Part shown: positions 51,100-59,501 of the stretch, in pieces
Position numbering within the stretch: position 1 is the stretch's first letter
Layout: every line of letters starts with the position of its first letter
From: Amycolatopsis benzoatilytica AK 16/65
Lineage (GTDB): Bacteria > Actinomycetota > Actinomycetes > Mycobacteriales > Pseudonocardiaceae
NCBI RefSeq assembly: GCF_000383915.1
Contig: NZ_KB912942.1
Coordinates: 4,803,039-4,867,038 of the forward strand
DNA length: 64,000 nt
Direction of reading: 5' to 3'
Notes under the pieces: generated by a model
Told to the model about the DNA's origin: nothing
Seen by the model: the letters and a program-made list of their open reading frames with translations, nothing else
The model's database searches: none
Program-made: the position numbers and the translations under genes

Positions 51100-51705
51100 T
51101 CACCGCGTACCGGCCGGCGCGCGGACGGAGCCCGTTGCCGATCCCTGCGCCGCGACCGTGCCGGCCTGGGCCAGGCAGGCCCGGCCACGCGTCCACAGCC
51201 CAAGACTGCGGAAGAGGCTCATACTCACCGACAGGAAGATGAAGGCGTTCGTCAAAGCGGCCTCGCTCAGGTGATGGGCAGCCAGGAAAACGCCGAGTTC
51301 CGCCGGAAAGAGGTGCTGGGCGCCATAGGCGAAGCCGAGCCGGGCAGCGGTCACGGCGATCCAGACCGCCGCGTAACCGGCCCCCGAGCGGCTGACCGCG
51401 GCGGGCCTGCCCTGCCCGGGCGAGGTGCGCGGCCAGCGGCGCCGCCAATCCGGCTGGTAGCGGACCGACACCAGCAGCGGGCAGACCGAGAACAGCCCGA
51501 GCGCCGCCCCGACCAGCGCGCTGGCGCCCTGCAGCAGCAGGTCGTCGCGGCCGGTGGGCAGTGAGGTGAAGAAGAACGGCACGATCAGGGCGACGCCGAC
51601 GAGCGGCCGTCCCACCCGGACCCAGCCGATCTTGCGGCGGCCGAGATCGGACTCGAGCACCACCGCCAGGATCGCCAGTTGCATGATCACGATGTTCGCT
51701 GTCAT
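51100..51705 (-). CDS. Integral membrane protein linked to two-component system
   Basis: A 201-residue protein with about five hydrophobic segments, beginning MTANIVIMQLAILAVVLESD. I do not recognise the family with certainty; the layout recalls small CcdC/DUF1453-type membrane proteins. The ATG at 51705 has GAGGGTGAG upstream and the longer frame adds a low-complexity tract. It heads the minus-strand kinase/regulator operon, which suggests a role in sensing or as a target. Confidence 0.65.
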   Translation of the reverse strand: MTANIVIMQLAILAVVLESDLGRRKIGWVRVGRPLVGVALIVPFFFTSLPTGRDDLLLQGASALVGAALGLFSVCPLLVSVRYQPDWRRRWPRTSPGQGRPAAVSRSGAGYAAVWIAVTAARLGFAYGAQHLFPAELGVFLAAHHLSEAALTNAFIFLSVSMSLFRSLGLWTRGRACLAQAGTVAAQGSATGSVRAPAGTR

Positions 51706-51905
51706 GCACTCACCCTCGCCGCGACGCCCCGTTCTGCCATCGGCCTCCGGGCTGGTCACCGGGTGGAGATGCGAGGACGGGGGGTGGAGAACCGGGTCCA
51801 CCCCCTCCCCCCGGCTGCTGCTGCCGGAACCGGCCTCCCGGCCCGGACGCGGGCGGCTCGGCGGAAGCCTCAGCCGCAACCCTTGCCCCGACCCAGCCAG
51901 ATCGT

Positions 51906-51921
51906 ATATCTTTTGAGATAT
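51906..51921. promoter_or_regulatory. Palindromic operator ahead of the homoprotocatechuate operon
   Basis: ATATCT-TTTG-AGATAT, a perfect 6-bp inverted repeat in an AT-rich patch, 44 bases before the FAH-RraA ATG. Size and base content fit a GntR/FCD site; the operon carries its own GntR gene. Confidence 0.55.
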
Positions 51922-51965
51922 CTTCCCCGCCGACGACGACAACGACTCCCGGGCAGGTCACCGCT

Positions 51966-53411
51966 ATGCACCCCTCGTCCAGCCGCACCCCGCCGGAACG
52001 CCCGGGCAAGGTCATCGCGCTTCATCTCAACTACCCCTCCCGCGCCGAACAACGTGGCCGCACCCCCGCAAAACCCTCGTACTTCCTCAAACCGGCCACC
52101 TCGATCAGCTCGTCCGGCACCCCGATCGAGCGTCCGGCCGGCACCGAACTGCTCGCCTTCGAAGGCGAGATCGCCCTGATCATCGGCAAGCGGGCACGGC
52201 GCGTCACCCCGGGCGACGGCTGGTCCCACGTCTCCGGCGTCACCGCTGCCAACGACTTCGGCGTATATGATCTGCGGTACGCCGACGGCGGCTCGAACCT
52301 CCGTTCCAAGGGCGGCGACGGCTTCACTCCGCTCGGCCCGGACGTTCTCCCCGCCGCCGGCATCGACCCGAAGAACCTCCGGCTCCGCACCTGGGTCAAC
52401 GGCGAGCTCGCCCAGGACGACACGACGAAGGACCTCATCTTCGACTTCGGCACCCTGGTCGCCGACCTCTCCCAGCTCATCACCCTCGAACCGGGCGATG
52501 TCATCCTCACCGGCACCCCGGCCGGCTCCACCGTCGTGCAGCCCGGCGACGTCGTCGAAGTCGAAGTCGGCCACGACGACCAGACGACCGGCCGGCTGGT
52601 CACCCCGGTCGCCGAGGGCGCCACGCCGCTGCCGGAATACACCGCCCAGCCGAAAACCGACGACAACCAACGCGAACAGGCTTACGGCACCAGGGAATCC
52701 GCTGGTCTCCCGCCGGCTTTCGCCCTCACCGACGAGCTCAAAGCCAAGCTCGCCAGCGTAGGCACCGCCACCCTCTCCGCCCAGCTCCGCAAGAGGGGCT
52801 ACAACGCCGTCTCCATCGACGGCCTGCGCTCCACTCGCCCGGACGCCAAACTCATCGGCCGCGCGAGGACGCTCCGCTACGTCCCCTTCCGCGAAGACCT
52901 CTTCAAGTCCCACGGCGGCGGCTACAACGCCCAGAAACGCGCGATCGACTCCCTCCACCCCGGCGACGTCCTCGTGATGGAAGCCCGAGGAGAAAAGGGA
53001 ACCGGCACGGTCGGCGACATCCTCGCGCTGCGCGCCCAGGTCCGCGGTGCGGCCGGGATCGTCACCGACGGCGGCGTCCGCGACCTCAATGCCGTGGCGG
53101 CGCTGGACATTCCGACCTACCACGCCGGCCCGCACCCGGCCGTCCTCGGCCGCCGCCACGTTCCCTGGGACACCGACGTCACTGTCGCTTGCGGCGGCGC
53201 GACCGTCCAGCCGGGAGACGTGATCGTCGGTGATGCCGACGGCGTCCTGGTCATTCCGCCGCACCTGGTCGAGACCATCGCCGACGCGGCCGTCGAGCAG
53301 GAACGCCAGGAAACGTTCATCGCCGAGCAGGTCGCGGCAGGGGAAAGCGTCGACGGCTTGTACCCGATGAACGACCACTGGAAAGCCAGGTACGCGCAGT
53401 GGCACCGGTAA
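51966..53411 (+). CDS. Fumarylacetoacetase-family/RraA-family fusion enzyme
   Basis: A 481-residue two-domain protein. Residues ~20-220 are a FAH/HpaG-type domain (YFLKPATSISSSGTPIERPA; FEGEIALIIGKRARRV; DVILTGTPAGS), with the metal-site E-x-E pattern. Residues ~250-470 are an RraA/aldolase-like domain (TLSAQLRKRGYNAVSIDGL; GDILALRAQVRGAAGIVTDG, then GVRDL with the Arg/Asp pair). FAH enzymes isomerise and decarboxylate the ring-cleavage product; RraA-like aldolases split 4-hydroxy-2-oxoacids to pyruvate. It could cover three late steps of homoprotocatechuate breakdown. It is followed by an overlapping GntR gene. Confidence 0.88.
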   Translation: MHPSSSRTPPERPGKVIALHLNYPSRAEQRGRTPAKPSYFLKPATSISSSGTPIERPAGTELLAFEGEIALIIGKRARRVTPGDGWSHVSGVTAANDFGVYDLRYADGGSNLRSKGGDGFTPLGPDVLPAAGIDPKNLRLRTWVNGELAQDDTTKDLIFDFGTLVADLSQLITLEPGDVILTGTPAGSTVVQPGDVVEVEVGHDDQTTGRLVTPVAEGATPLPEYTAQPKTDDNQREQAYGTRESAGLPPAFALTDELKAKLASVGTATLSAQLRKRGYNAVSIDGLRSTRPDAKLIGRARTLRYVPFREDLFKSHGGGYNAQKRAIDSLHPGDVLVMEARGEKGTGTVGDILALRAQVRGAAGIVTDGGVRDLNAVAALDIPTYHAGPHPAVLGRRHVPWDTDVTVACGGATVQPGDVIVGDADGVLVIPPHLVETIADAAVEQERQETFIAEQVAAGESVDGLYPMNDHWKARYAQWHR

Positions 53412-54118
53412 CCGGAGAGAGCAAGTCGCAACGGGCGTACCGGTGGCTGAAAGAACGCATCGCCAACCGGACGTTCGGCCCCGGCTACCGGCTGGTGCTC
53501 GGCCAGATCGCCAAGGAACTGGACGTCAGCGTAGTGCCGGTGCGCGAAGCGATCCGCTTGCTGGAAGCCGAAGGACTCGTCACGTTCGAGCGCAACGTCG
53601 GCGCTCAGGTGGTCATGGTCGACGAGACCGCCTACGAGCACACCATGCAAACCCTGGCGCTGGTAGAGGGTTTCGCCACGTCCCTCTCTGCGCCCAGACT
53701 GTCCTCTTCGGACATCGAACGGGCGCGCACGATCAACGAGCAGATGCGCCAGTCGCTGGAGAGCTTCGAACCGCACCGGTTCACCGAACTGAACCAGGAA
53801 TTCCACTCGGTCCTCTTCGAACCGTGCCCCAACCCGCACGTGCTCGACCTGGTCCACCGCGGCTGGCACCGGCTCGCCGCGCTCCGCGATTCCACCTTCA
53901 GCTTCGTCCCGGGCCGCGCGCACGAATCGGTCAAGGAACACGAACAGCTCCTCGTCCTGATCGAGCAGCACGCCGATCCGCTCGAACTCGAAATCGCCGC
54001 CCGCCGGCACCGCACCGCCACCCTCGACGCCTACCTCGACCGCCGGGCCGCCGCGTCCAGCGCGACCGCGCGCGAAACAACCTTGCCCGAAGCCACCCGG
54101 AAGGACCGCACCGCATGA
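53399..54118 (+). CDS. GntR-family regulator, FadR/FCD type
   Basis: A 239-residue regulator with a winged helix (SQRAYRWLKERIANRTFGPG; DVSVVPVREAIRLLEAEGLV) and an FCD ligand domain (ELNQEFHSVLFEPCPNPHVL; HESVKEHEQLLVLIEQHA) containing the usual His-rich metal pocket. It overlaps the FAH-RraA gene by 13 bp and is itself coupled to the lyase gene by ATGA, an unusual position for a regulator in the middle of its operon. It likely binds the 51906 palindrome. Confidence 0.92.
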   Translation: MAPVTGESKSQRAYRWLKERIANRTFGPGYRLVLGQIAKELDVSVVPVREAIRLLEAEGLVTFERNVGAQVVMVDETAYEHTMQTLALVEGFATSLSAPRLSSSDIERARTINEQMRQSLESFEPHRFTELNQEFHSVLFEPCPNPHVLDLVHRGWHRLAALRDSTFSFVPGRAHESVKEHEQLLVLIEQHADPLELEIAARRHRTATLDAYLDRRAAASSATARETTLPEATRKDRTA

Positions 54119-55059
54119 GGTTCCGCAGCACCCCGAGCGCCATCACCGGCTCGATCGCCCCGCTGATGACCCCGTTCCTCAGCACCGGGGAGCTCGATCA
54201 CGAAAGCCTGGCGAACCTGGTGAACTGGCAGATCGCGTCCGGTTCGCACGGCGTCTCGATCGGCGGCTCCACCGGCGAGCCCGGCGCGATGACCGTCGCC
54301 GAACGCGCCGAGTCGATCCGCACCGTGGCCAAAGCGGTCGACGACCGGGTGCCGTTCATGCCCGGCACTGGTTCCGCGAAGCTGGACGAGACGCTGGAAC
54401 TCACCTCCGCCGCGCGCGACGCCGGCGTCGACGCCGCGCTGATCATCACCCCGTACTACGCGCGGCCCACCCAAGAAGCGCTTTACGCCTGGTACGCCAC
54501 GGTCGCGAAGGAATTCCCGGACCTGCCGATCGTCGCCTACAACGTGCCGAGCCGGACGTCGGTCGACCTGGCCCCGGAAACCGTCGCGCGGCTGTTCCGC
54601 GATTTCGACAACTTCGTCGGGATCAAGGAGACCACCAAGGACTTCGAGCACTTCTCCCGCGTCCTGCACCTGTGCGGCAAGGAACTTCTCGTCTGGTCCG
54701 GCATCGAGCTGCTCTGCCTGCCGCTGCTCGCGCTCGGCGGCGCCGGATTCGTCAGCGCCACCGCCAACATCGCGCCGGCCGCCAGCGCCGAGATGTACCA
54801 GGCGTGGACCGAAGGCGATTTCGACCGGGCCCGCGAAATCCACTACGGCCTGCATCCGCTGGTCGACCTGCTCTTCGTCGAGACCAACCCGGCCCCCGGC
54901 AAGTGGGTGCTCGAGCAGCGCGGCCTCATCCGGTCCGGCTACGTGCGCCCGCCGCTGATCACCCCGACCGAACCCGGGCTGGCCCGGATCGCCGACCTGA
55001 TGCGCCAAGGCGAGCAGTACCTCTCGCCCGTCGACGGCTTCACCGCGGAAGGAAACTGA
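54115..55059 (+). CDS. DapA-family (dihydrodipicolinate synthase-like) lyase
   Basis: A 314-residue class I aldolase. The Schiff-base Lys171 is in NFVGIKETTKDF, the catalytic Tyr142 in VAYNVPSRT, and GGSTGEPGAMT gives the substrate-carboxylate loop. In this operon it more likely cleaves or forms a 2-oxoacid than makes lysine, and may stand in for the HpaI aldolase or HpaH hydratase that are missing. That substitution is inference. It is coupled upstream and separated from hpaE by 2 bp. Confidence 0.9.
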   Translation: MRFRSTPSAITGSIAPLMTPFLSTGELDHESLANLVNWQIASGSHGVSIGGSTGEPGAMTVAERAESIRTVAKAVDDRVPFMPGTGSAKLDETLELTSAARDAGVDAALIITPYYARPTQEALYAWYATVAKEFPDLPIVAYNVPSRTSVDLAPETVARLFRDFDNFVGIKETTKDFEHFSRVLHLCGKELLVWSGIELLCLPLLALGGAGFVSATANIAPAASAEMYQAWTEGDFDRAREIHYGLHPLVDLLFVETNPAPGKWVLEQRGLIRSGYVRPPLITPTEPGLARIADLMRQGEQYLSPVDGFTAEGN

Positions 55060-55061
55060 CC

Positions 55062-56570
55062 ATGACCGCGCACCACGTTCCGGACGACCTGCCAGAACAC
55101 CTCCGCCACTACATCGGCGGCGCCCCCGCCGACAGCGTCTCAGGCGACACCTTCGAGGTGCTCGACCCAGTCACGAACCAGCCGTACCTGACGGCTTCGG
55201 CGGGCAAGGCCGAGGACATCGCGCTCGCGGTCGCCGCCGCGAAGGAAGCCTTCGACCACGGTCCGTGGCCGAGGATGGCGCCGCGCCAGCGCGCCCGGGT
55301 GCTCAACAAGATCGCCGATCTGGTGGAGAGCCGCGACAAGCGGCTGGCCGAGCTGGAAACCTTCGACACCGGCCTGCCGATCACCCAGGCGCTCGGCCAG
55401 GCGCAGCGCGCGGCGGAGAACTTCCGGTTCTTCGCCGACCTGATCGTCGCGCAGGCCGACGACGCCTACCAGGTGCCCGGCAAGCAGATCAATTACGTCA
55501 ACCGCAAGCCGGTGGGCGTCGCCGGGCTGATCACGCCGTGGAACACGCCGTTCATGCTGGAGAGCTGGAAGCTCGCGCCAGCGCTGGCGTCCGGCTGCAC
55601 GGTGGTGCTCAAGCCAGCCGAGTTCACGCCGCTTTCGGCGAGCCTGTGGGCGGACATCTTCCGCGAGGCGGGCGTTCCGGACGGAGTGTTCAACCTGGTC
55701 AACGGGCTCGGCGAGGAAGCAGGCGACGCGCTGGTCAAGCATCCGGACGTCCGGCTGATCTCGTTCACCGGCGAAACCACCACCGGCGAAACGATTTTCC
55801 GCAACTGCGCGCTCGGCCTCAAGGGCATGTCGATGGAGCTGGGCGGCAAGTCCCCCGCCGTCGTGTTCGCCGACGCGGACTTCGAAGCGGCACTGGACTC
55901 GACGCTGTTCGGCGTCTTCTCGCTCAACGGCGAACGCTGCACCGCGGGCAGCCGGATCCTCGTGGAACGCCCGATCTACGACGAGTTCTGCGCCCGTTAC
56001 GCCGAGCGCGCCCGCGACATCGTCGTCGGCGACCCGCACGACCCGGCCACCGAAGTCGGCGCACTGGTGCACCCGGAGCACTTCGAGAAGGTGATGAGCT
56101 ACGTCGAAATCGGGAAGAGCGAAGGAAAACTGCTGGCCGGCGGCGGTCGCCCGGCGGGCTTGGACACCGGGAACTACGTCGCCCCGACGGTCTTCGCCGA
56201 CGTAAAGCCGGATGCTCGGATCTTCCAGGAAGAGATTTTCGGCCCGGTCGTGGCGATCACGCCGTTCGACACCGACGAAGAGGCGCTCGCGATGGCCAAC
56301 GACGTCAAATACGGCCTGGCCGCGTATGTCTGGACGGCCGACCTGACGCGTGCGCACACCTTCGCACAGGGCATCGAGGCCGGAATGGTCTGGTTGAACT
56401 CGCACAACGTGCGCGACCTGCGCACGCCGTTCGGCGGGGTCAAGGCGTCCGGCCTCGGCCACGAGGGCGGCTACCGCTCGATCGACTTCTACACCGAGCA
56501 GCAGGCCGTGCACATCACGCTCGGCGACGTGCACACCGCGCGCTTCGGAGCCGGGAAGGACAAGGCATGA
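55062..56570 (+). CDS. hpaE: 5-carboxymethyl-2-hydroxymuconate semialdehyde dehydrogenase
   Basis: A 502-residue aldehyde dehydrogenase. Catalytic Cys293 is in FSLNGERCTAGS, general base Glu259 in MELGGKSP, and the NAD loop is ISFTGETTTGE. The fit to HpaE/HpcC (FSLNGERCTAGSR, YQVPGKQINYVNRKPVGVAG) is good; in the 4-hydroxyphenylacetate pathway it oxidises CHM semialdehyde after ring cleavage. It sits between the lyase and the ring-cleavage dioxygenase. The stop overlaps the hpaD ATG. Confidence 0.9.
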   Translation: MTAHHVPDDLPEHLRHYIGGAPADSVSGDTFEVLDPVTNQPYLTASAGKAEDIALAVAAAKEAFDHGPWPRMAPRQRARVLNKIADLVESRDKRLAELETFDTGLPITQALGQAQRAAENFRFFADLIVAQADDAYQVPGKQINYVNRKPVGVAGLITPWNTPFMLESWKLAPALASGCTVVLKPAEFTPLSASLWADIFREAGVPDGVFNLVNGLGEEAGDALVKHPDVRLISFTGETTTGETIFRNCALGLKGMSMELGGKSPAVVFADADFEAALDSTLFGVFSLNGERCTAGSRILVERPIYDEFCARYAERARDIVVGDPHDPATEVGALVHPEHFEKVMSYVEIGKSEGKLLAGGGRPAGLDTGNYVAPTVFADVKPDARIFQEEIFGPVVAITPFDTDEEALAMANDVKYGLAAYVWTADLTRAHTFAQGIEAGMVWLNSHNVRDLRTPFGGVKASGLGHEGGYRSIDFYTEQQAVHITLGDVHTARFGAGKDKA

Positions 56571-57613
56571 ACACCACGCCACCTGATGTCATCCGCTGCG
56601 CCTACGCCGAACTGATCGTCAGCGACCTGGCCAAGTCGCGCGAGTTCTATGTGGACGTGCTCGGCCTCGTCGTGACCTACGAGGACGACGACGCGATATA
56701 TCTGCGCGCGTTCGAGGAATACCTGCACCACTCGCTGATTCTGCGCAAGGGCGCGGAGCCGGCGCTGGCCGTGCTCGCGTACCGGGTGCGCGGCGAGGCC
56801 GAACTTGACGTCGCCGAGGCGTACTACCGGGAACTCGGCGTCGAGGTGCGCCGCGTCGCGGCCGGGACGACTCGCGGAATCGGCGAAGCGGTGCGTATTC
56901 TCGACCCGCTCGGCTTCCCGGTCGAATTCTTCTACGAGGCCGAGCACGTCGAGCGTTTCACCCAGCGCTACGACGTGCACGGCGCGGGCGCGCTCTCGCG
57001 ACTGGACCACTTCAACGTGAACACCCCGGACGTGCCTGCCGCGCGGAAGTACTACGAGGGCCTCGGTTTCCGGGTGTCGGAAGACATCGTGGACGACGAG
57101 GGCACGGTGTACGCGGCGTGGATGTTCCGCAAGCCGACCGTGCACGACGTCGCGCTCACCGGCGGCGCGGGCCCGCGGCTGCACCACCTCGCGTTCGCGA
57201 CCCACGAGCGGCACCAGATCCTGCACATCTGCGACCACCTCGGCGCGGTCCGGGAATCGGACCGGATCGAGCGGGGCCCGGGACGGCACGGCGTGTCGAA
57301 CGCGTTCTATCTCTACGTGCGGGACCCGGACGGCCACCGGATCGAGATCTACACCCACGACTACTACACCGGCGACCCGGACAACCCGGTGATCAGCTGG
57401 GACGTGCACGACAACCAGCGGCGCGACTGGTGGGGCAACCCGGTGGTGCCGAGCTGGTACACCGAAGCGTCCCGGGTGCTCGACCTGGACGGGAAGCTCC
57501 AGCCGGTGATCGAGCGCACGGCGACGAAGGAAATGGACGTGACGATCGGCGCGGACGGGTTCTCCTACACCCGCGCCGACGAGCAGGGTTTCAAGCTGGG
57601 CGAACAGGTCTGA
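56567..57613 (+). CDS. hpaD: 3,4-dihydroxyphenylacetate (homoprotocatechuate) 2,3-dioxygenase
   Basis: A 348-residue extradiol dioxygenase with two VOC modules. The metal ligands are His148 (RLDHFNV), His207 (LHHLAF) and Glu260 (HRIEIYT), and the second-sphere His193 is in TVHDV. These positions are offset by exactly seven from those I recall for the Brevibacterium and Arthrobacter enzymes (155, 214, 267 and 200). The protein cleaves the catechol ring next to a hydroxyl. Fe or Mn cannot be told from sequence. It ends the operon before a palindromic terminator. Confidence 0.92.
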   Translation: MNTTPPDVIRCAYAELIVSDLAKSREFYVDVLGLVVTYEDDDAIYLRAFEEYLHHSLILRKGAEPALAVLAYRVRGEAELDVAEAYYRELGVEVRRVAAGTTRGIGEAVRILDPLGFPVEFFYEAEHVERFTQRYDVHGAGALSRLDHFNVNTPDVPAARKYYEGLGFRVSEDIVDDEGTVYAAWMFRKPTVHDVALTGGAGPRLHHLAFATHERHQILHICDHLGAVRESDRIERGPGRHGVSNAFYLYVRDPDGHRIEIYTHDYYTGDPDNPVISWDVHDNQRRDWWGNPVVPSWYTEASRVLDLDGKLQPVIERTATKEMDVTIGADGFSYTRADEQGFKLGEQV

Positions 57614-57625
57614 GGTCCGGCCCTC

Positions 57626-57679
57626 TCCGTGAAGGGCCCCTTCCGGGACTTAGATTCTCTCAAGGGGCCCTTCACGGAC
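57626..57679. repeat. Dispersed GTGAAGGG palindrome, also terminator
   Basis: Arms TCCGTGAAGGGCCCCTT (57626-57642) and AAGGGGCCCTTCACGGA (57662-57678) around a spacer with TTAGATTCTC, 12 bases after the hpaD stop. The remaining space to 57905 has no gene I can support. Confidence 0.75.
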
Positions 57680-57905
57680 AACTGCGGCGGCACTTCGATG
57701 GAGCGGTGCGGCTACGCCGACTCGAACCTCGCTCGGCCAGATCCCGGCCCGGCACAGATCGCGGGCGCGACGTGAAGCCGAGGCGTGGGAGTTCCGCGGC
57801 GGGCCGTCCGTTTCAGGCCGGCCGGTCGATCCGGCCCGGCATCGGGTCGCCTTCGGCCGAACCCGCCGGGAACGGCGGCGTCAGCCCGGCGACGCTGTTC
57901 TCGCC

Positions 57906-57942
57906 GGGGTCTCGACAGTCCTTTCCGGACTGCCGAGACCCC
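57906..57942 (-). terminator. Terminator after serine hydrolase
   Basis: 16-bp arms starting GGGGTCTCGACAGTCC with one G/T mismatch and a 5-base loop, 6 bases past the minus-strand stop at 57949. Confidence 0.7.
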
Positions 57943-57948
57943 GCCGCG

Positions 57949-59313
57949 TCACCCGGCGCGCTTCGTGGCCCGTCCGGAGTGGACATACGCCGCCCGCCCG
58001 GAACCGTCGTCGCCCAGGAACACGAACGGCAGGTAGAAGCCGCTGTGCGCCTCTTTGAGGATCAGCGAGTCCTCGGCCCATCCGACCAGCTCCACCTTCG
58101 ACCCGGAGCCGAATTCCGCCGCCTTGCCCTTCGGCCGATCCTCACTCCAGATCCGGCCTTCGTCGTCCTGCGAGATCACCACATCCCCTACCTCGCTGGC
58201 GTACGTGCCGAGATACCGGTCGGCCGAGAACGACACCGGCTCGGCCGGCGGCCGCGGCAGCGACGGCAGCTCCACCCCGGTGAGTTCCTTGACCAGCACC
58301 GGAACGACGTCGGCGTACAGCGGCACCGTGTTGCCGCCGTTGGTCAGCAGCACCACGGCGACGTTGTGTTCCGGCACGAGACGCAGGAACGCGGCCTGGC
58401 CGATCGTGTTGCCGTCATGGCCGTGCACCTGCCCGCTCGGCGTGTCGAACAGTTCCCAGCCGAGCCCCCATTTGTCGCCCAGAATCCCCAGCCGGGGCAA
58501 CGTGACCTGCGGCCGCAGCATCGCCGCCGCGCTGTCGGCGCTGAGCACCTCGCCGCCGCCCGCGAGATGCATCCGCCCGAACGCCAGCAGATCCTCGGCG
58601 GTCATCGCCAGCATCGACCCGGCCGGGCCGTTGGACCGCAACATCGACCAGAACGGCGCCGGCACGAGATCCGCGCCGGGCTCCGGTTCGAGGTGCCCGA
58701 TCGCGGCACGGAACCGGATCGCGTCGTTCGCCGAAGGCGAGAAATGCGTCAGGCCGAGCGGTTGTGCGAGATGGTCGCGAAGGCAGTCGTCGTAAGGCTT
58801 TTCGCGCAGCACCTCGACCAGCCGGCCGAGCACCACGTACCCCGCGTTGTTGTAGGAGAACAGCTCGCCCGGAGGGAAGAGCTGCGCGACCCCGTCGAGC
58901 GTCGCGACGAACTTCTCCACCGCGTCGTCGCCAGGCCCGGTGTCGGTGAACAGATCGCCCTCGAATCCGGCGGTATGACTGAGCAGCTGCCGCACGGTGA
59001 TCGCCGCCGCGGCCTTTTCGTCGCCCAGCTTCAGACCGGGAAGGTACCGCCGGACCGGCGCGTCCAGATCGACGAGGCCCTCGTCCACGAGCTGCAGGAC
59101 GAGCGTCGCCGTCCACACCTTGGTGATCGAGCCGATCTGGAAGACCGAATCGGTCGTGGCGGCGACGCCGGTGCCGAGGTTGAGCACCCCGGCGGCGGCG
59201 ACCGCCGTCTCGTCGCCGACCGCCACCGCGACTGCCGCCGCCGGGACTCCGTGCTGTTCCAGCAGGGCGGGCAGCTGCTGCTCCAGCCTGCGAAATGCGT
59301 CGAGCTTGTCCAT
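57949..59313 (-). CDS. Serine hydrolase, class C beta-lactamase/esterase family
   Basis: A 454-residue protein. The SxxK motif is SITK (FQIGSITKVWT), YxN is YNN (FSYNNAGYVVLG), and HDG in VHGHDGNTIG takes the place of KTG. A C-terminal lipocalin-like or propeller-like domain (SADRYLGTYASEVGDVVISQ) follows from ~350. It resembles esterase EstB-type and D-aminopeptidase-type enzymes more than true beta-lactamases, and no signal peptide is visible, so it is likely cytoplasmic. The ATG at 59313 has no strong ribosome site. Confidence 0.88.
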   Translation of the reverse strand: MDKLDAFRRLEQQLPALLEQHGVPAAAVAVAVGDETAVAAAGVLNLGTGVAATTDSVFQIGSITKVWTATLVLQLVDEGLVDLDAPVRRYLPGLKLGDEKAAAAITVRQLLSHTAGFEGDLFTDTGPGDDAVEKFVATLDGVAQLFPPGELFSYNNAGYVVLGRLVEVLREKPYDDCLRDHLAQPLGLTHFSPSANDAIRFRAAIGHLEPEPGADLVPAPFWSMLRSNGPAGSMLAMTAEDLLAFGRMHLAGGGEVLSADSAAAMLRPQVTLPRLGILGDKWGLGWELFDTPSGQVHGHDGNTIGQAAFLRLVPEHNVAVVLLTNGGNTVPLYADVVPVLVKELTGVELPSLPRPPAEPVSFSADRYLGTYASEVGDVVISQDDEGRIWSEDRPKGKAAEFGSGSKVELVGWAEDSLILKEAHSGFYLPFVFLGDDGSGRAAYVHSGRATKRAG

Positions 59314-59440
59314 AGCCCGCAACGTAGCCCGCGAAAACGCGGAAAAGTTCGTCCTCCGGAACGAACTAACGCCCGCCCCCTGAACACCGGGACGAACCGC
59401 CGCGCGAACAGGCGTCAGCCAAGCCTGCCCGCCAACTGCG

Positions 59441-59474
59441 GTGAAGGGAACTGGGGGTCCGATGTTCCGCTCAC
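59441..59474. repeat. Degenerate GTGAAGGGAAC palindrome
   Basis: GTGAAGGGAAC (59441-59451) and GTTCCGCTCAC (59464-59474), two mismatches. A worn copy of the dispersed family, close to the 8211 version, 28 bases beyond the amidohydrolase stop. Confidence 0.5.
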
Positions 59475-59501
59475 GGCCTCGAACCCGAACCGCCCCAGCC
59501 C

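Noticed and set aside
57949..59313. True class C beta-lactamase
   Set aside because: HDG replaces KTG, no signal peptide, and a C-terminal extra domain; esterase/peptidase-type is more likely.
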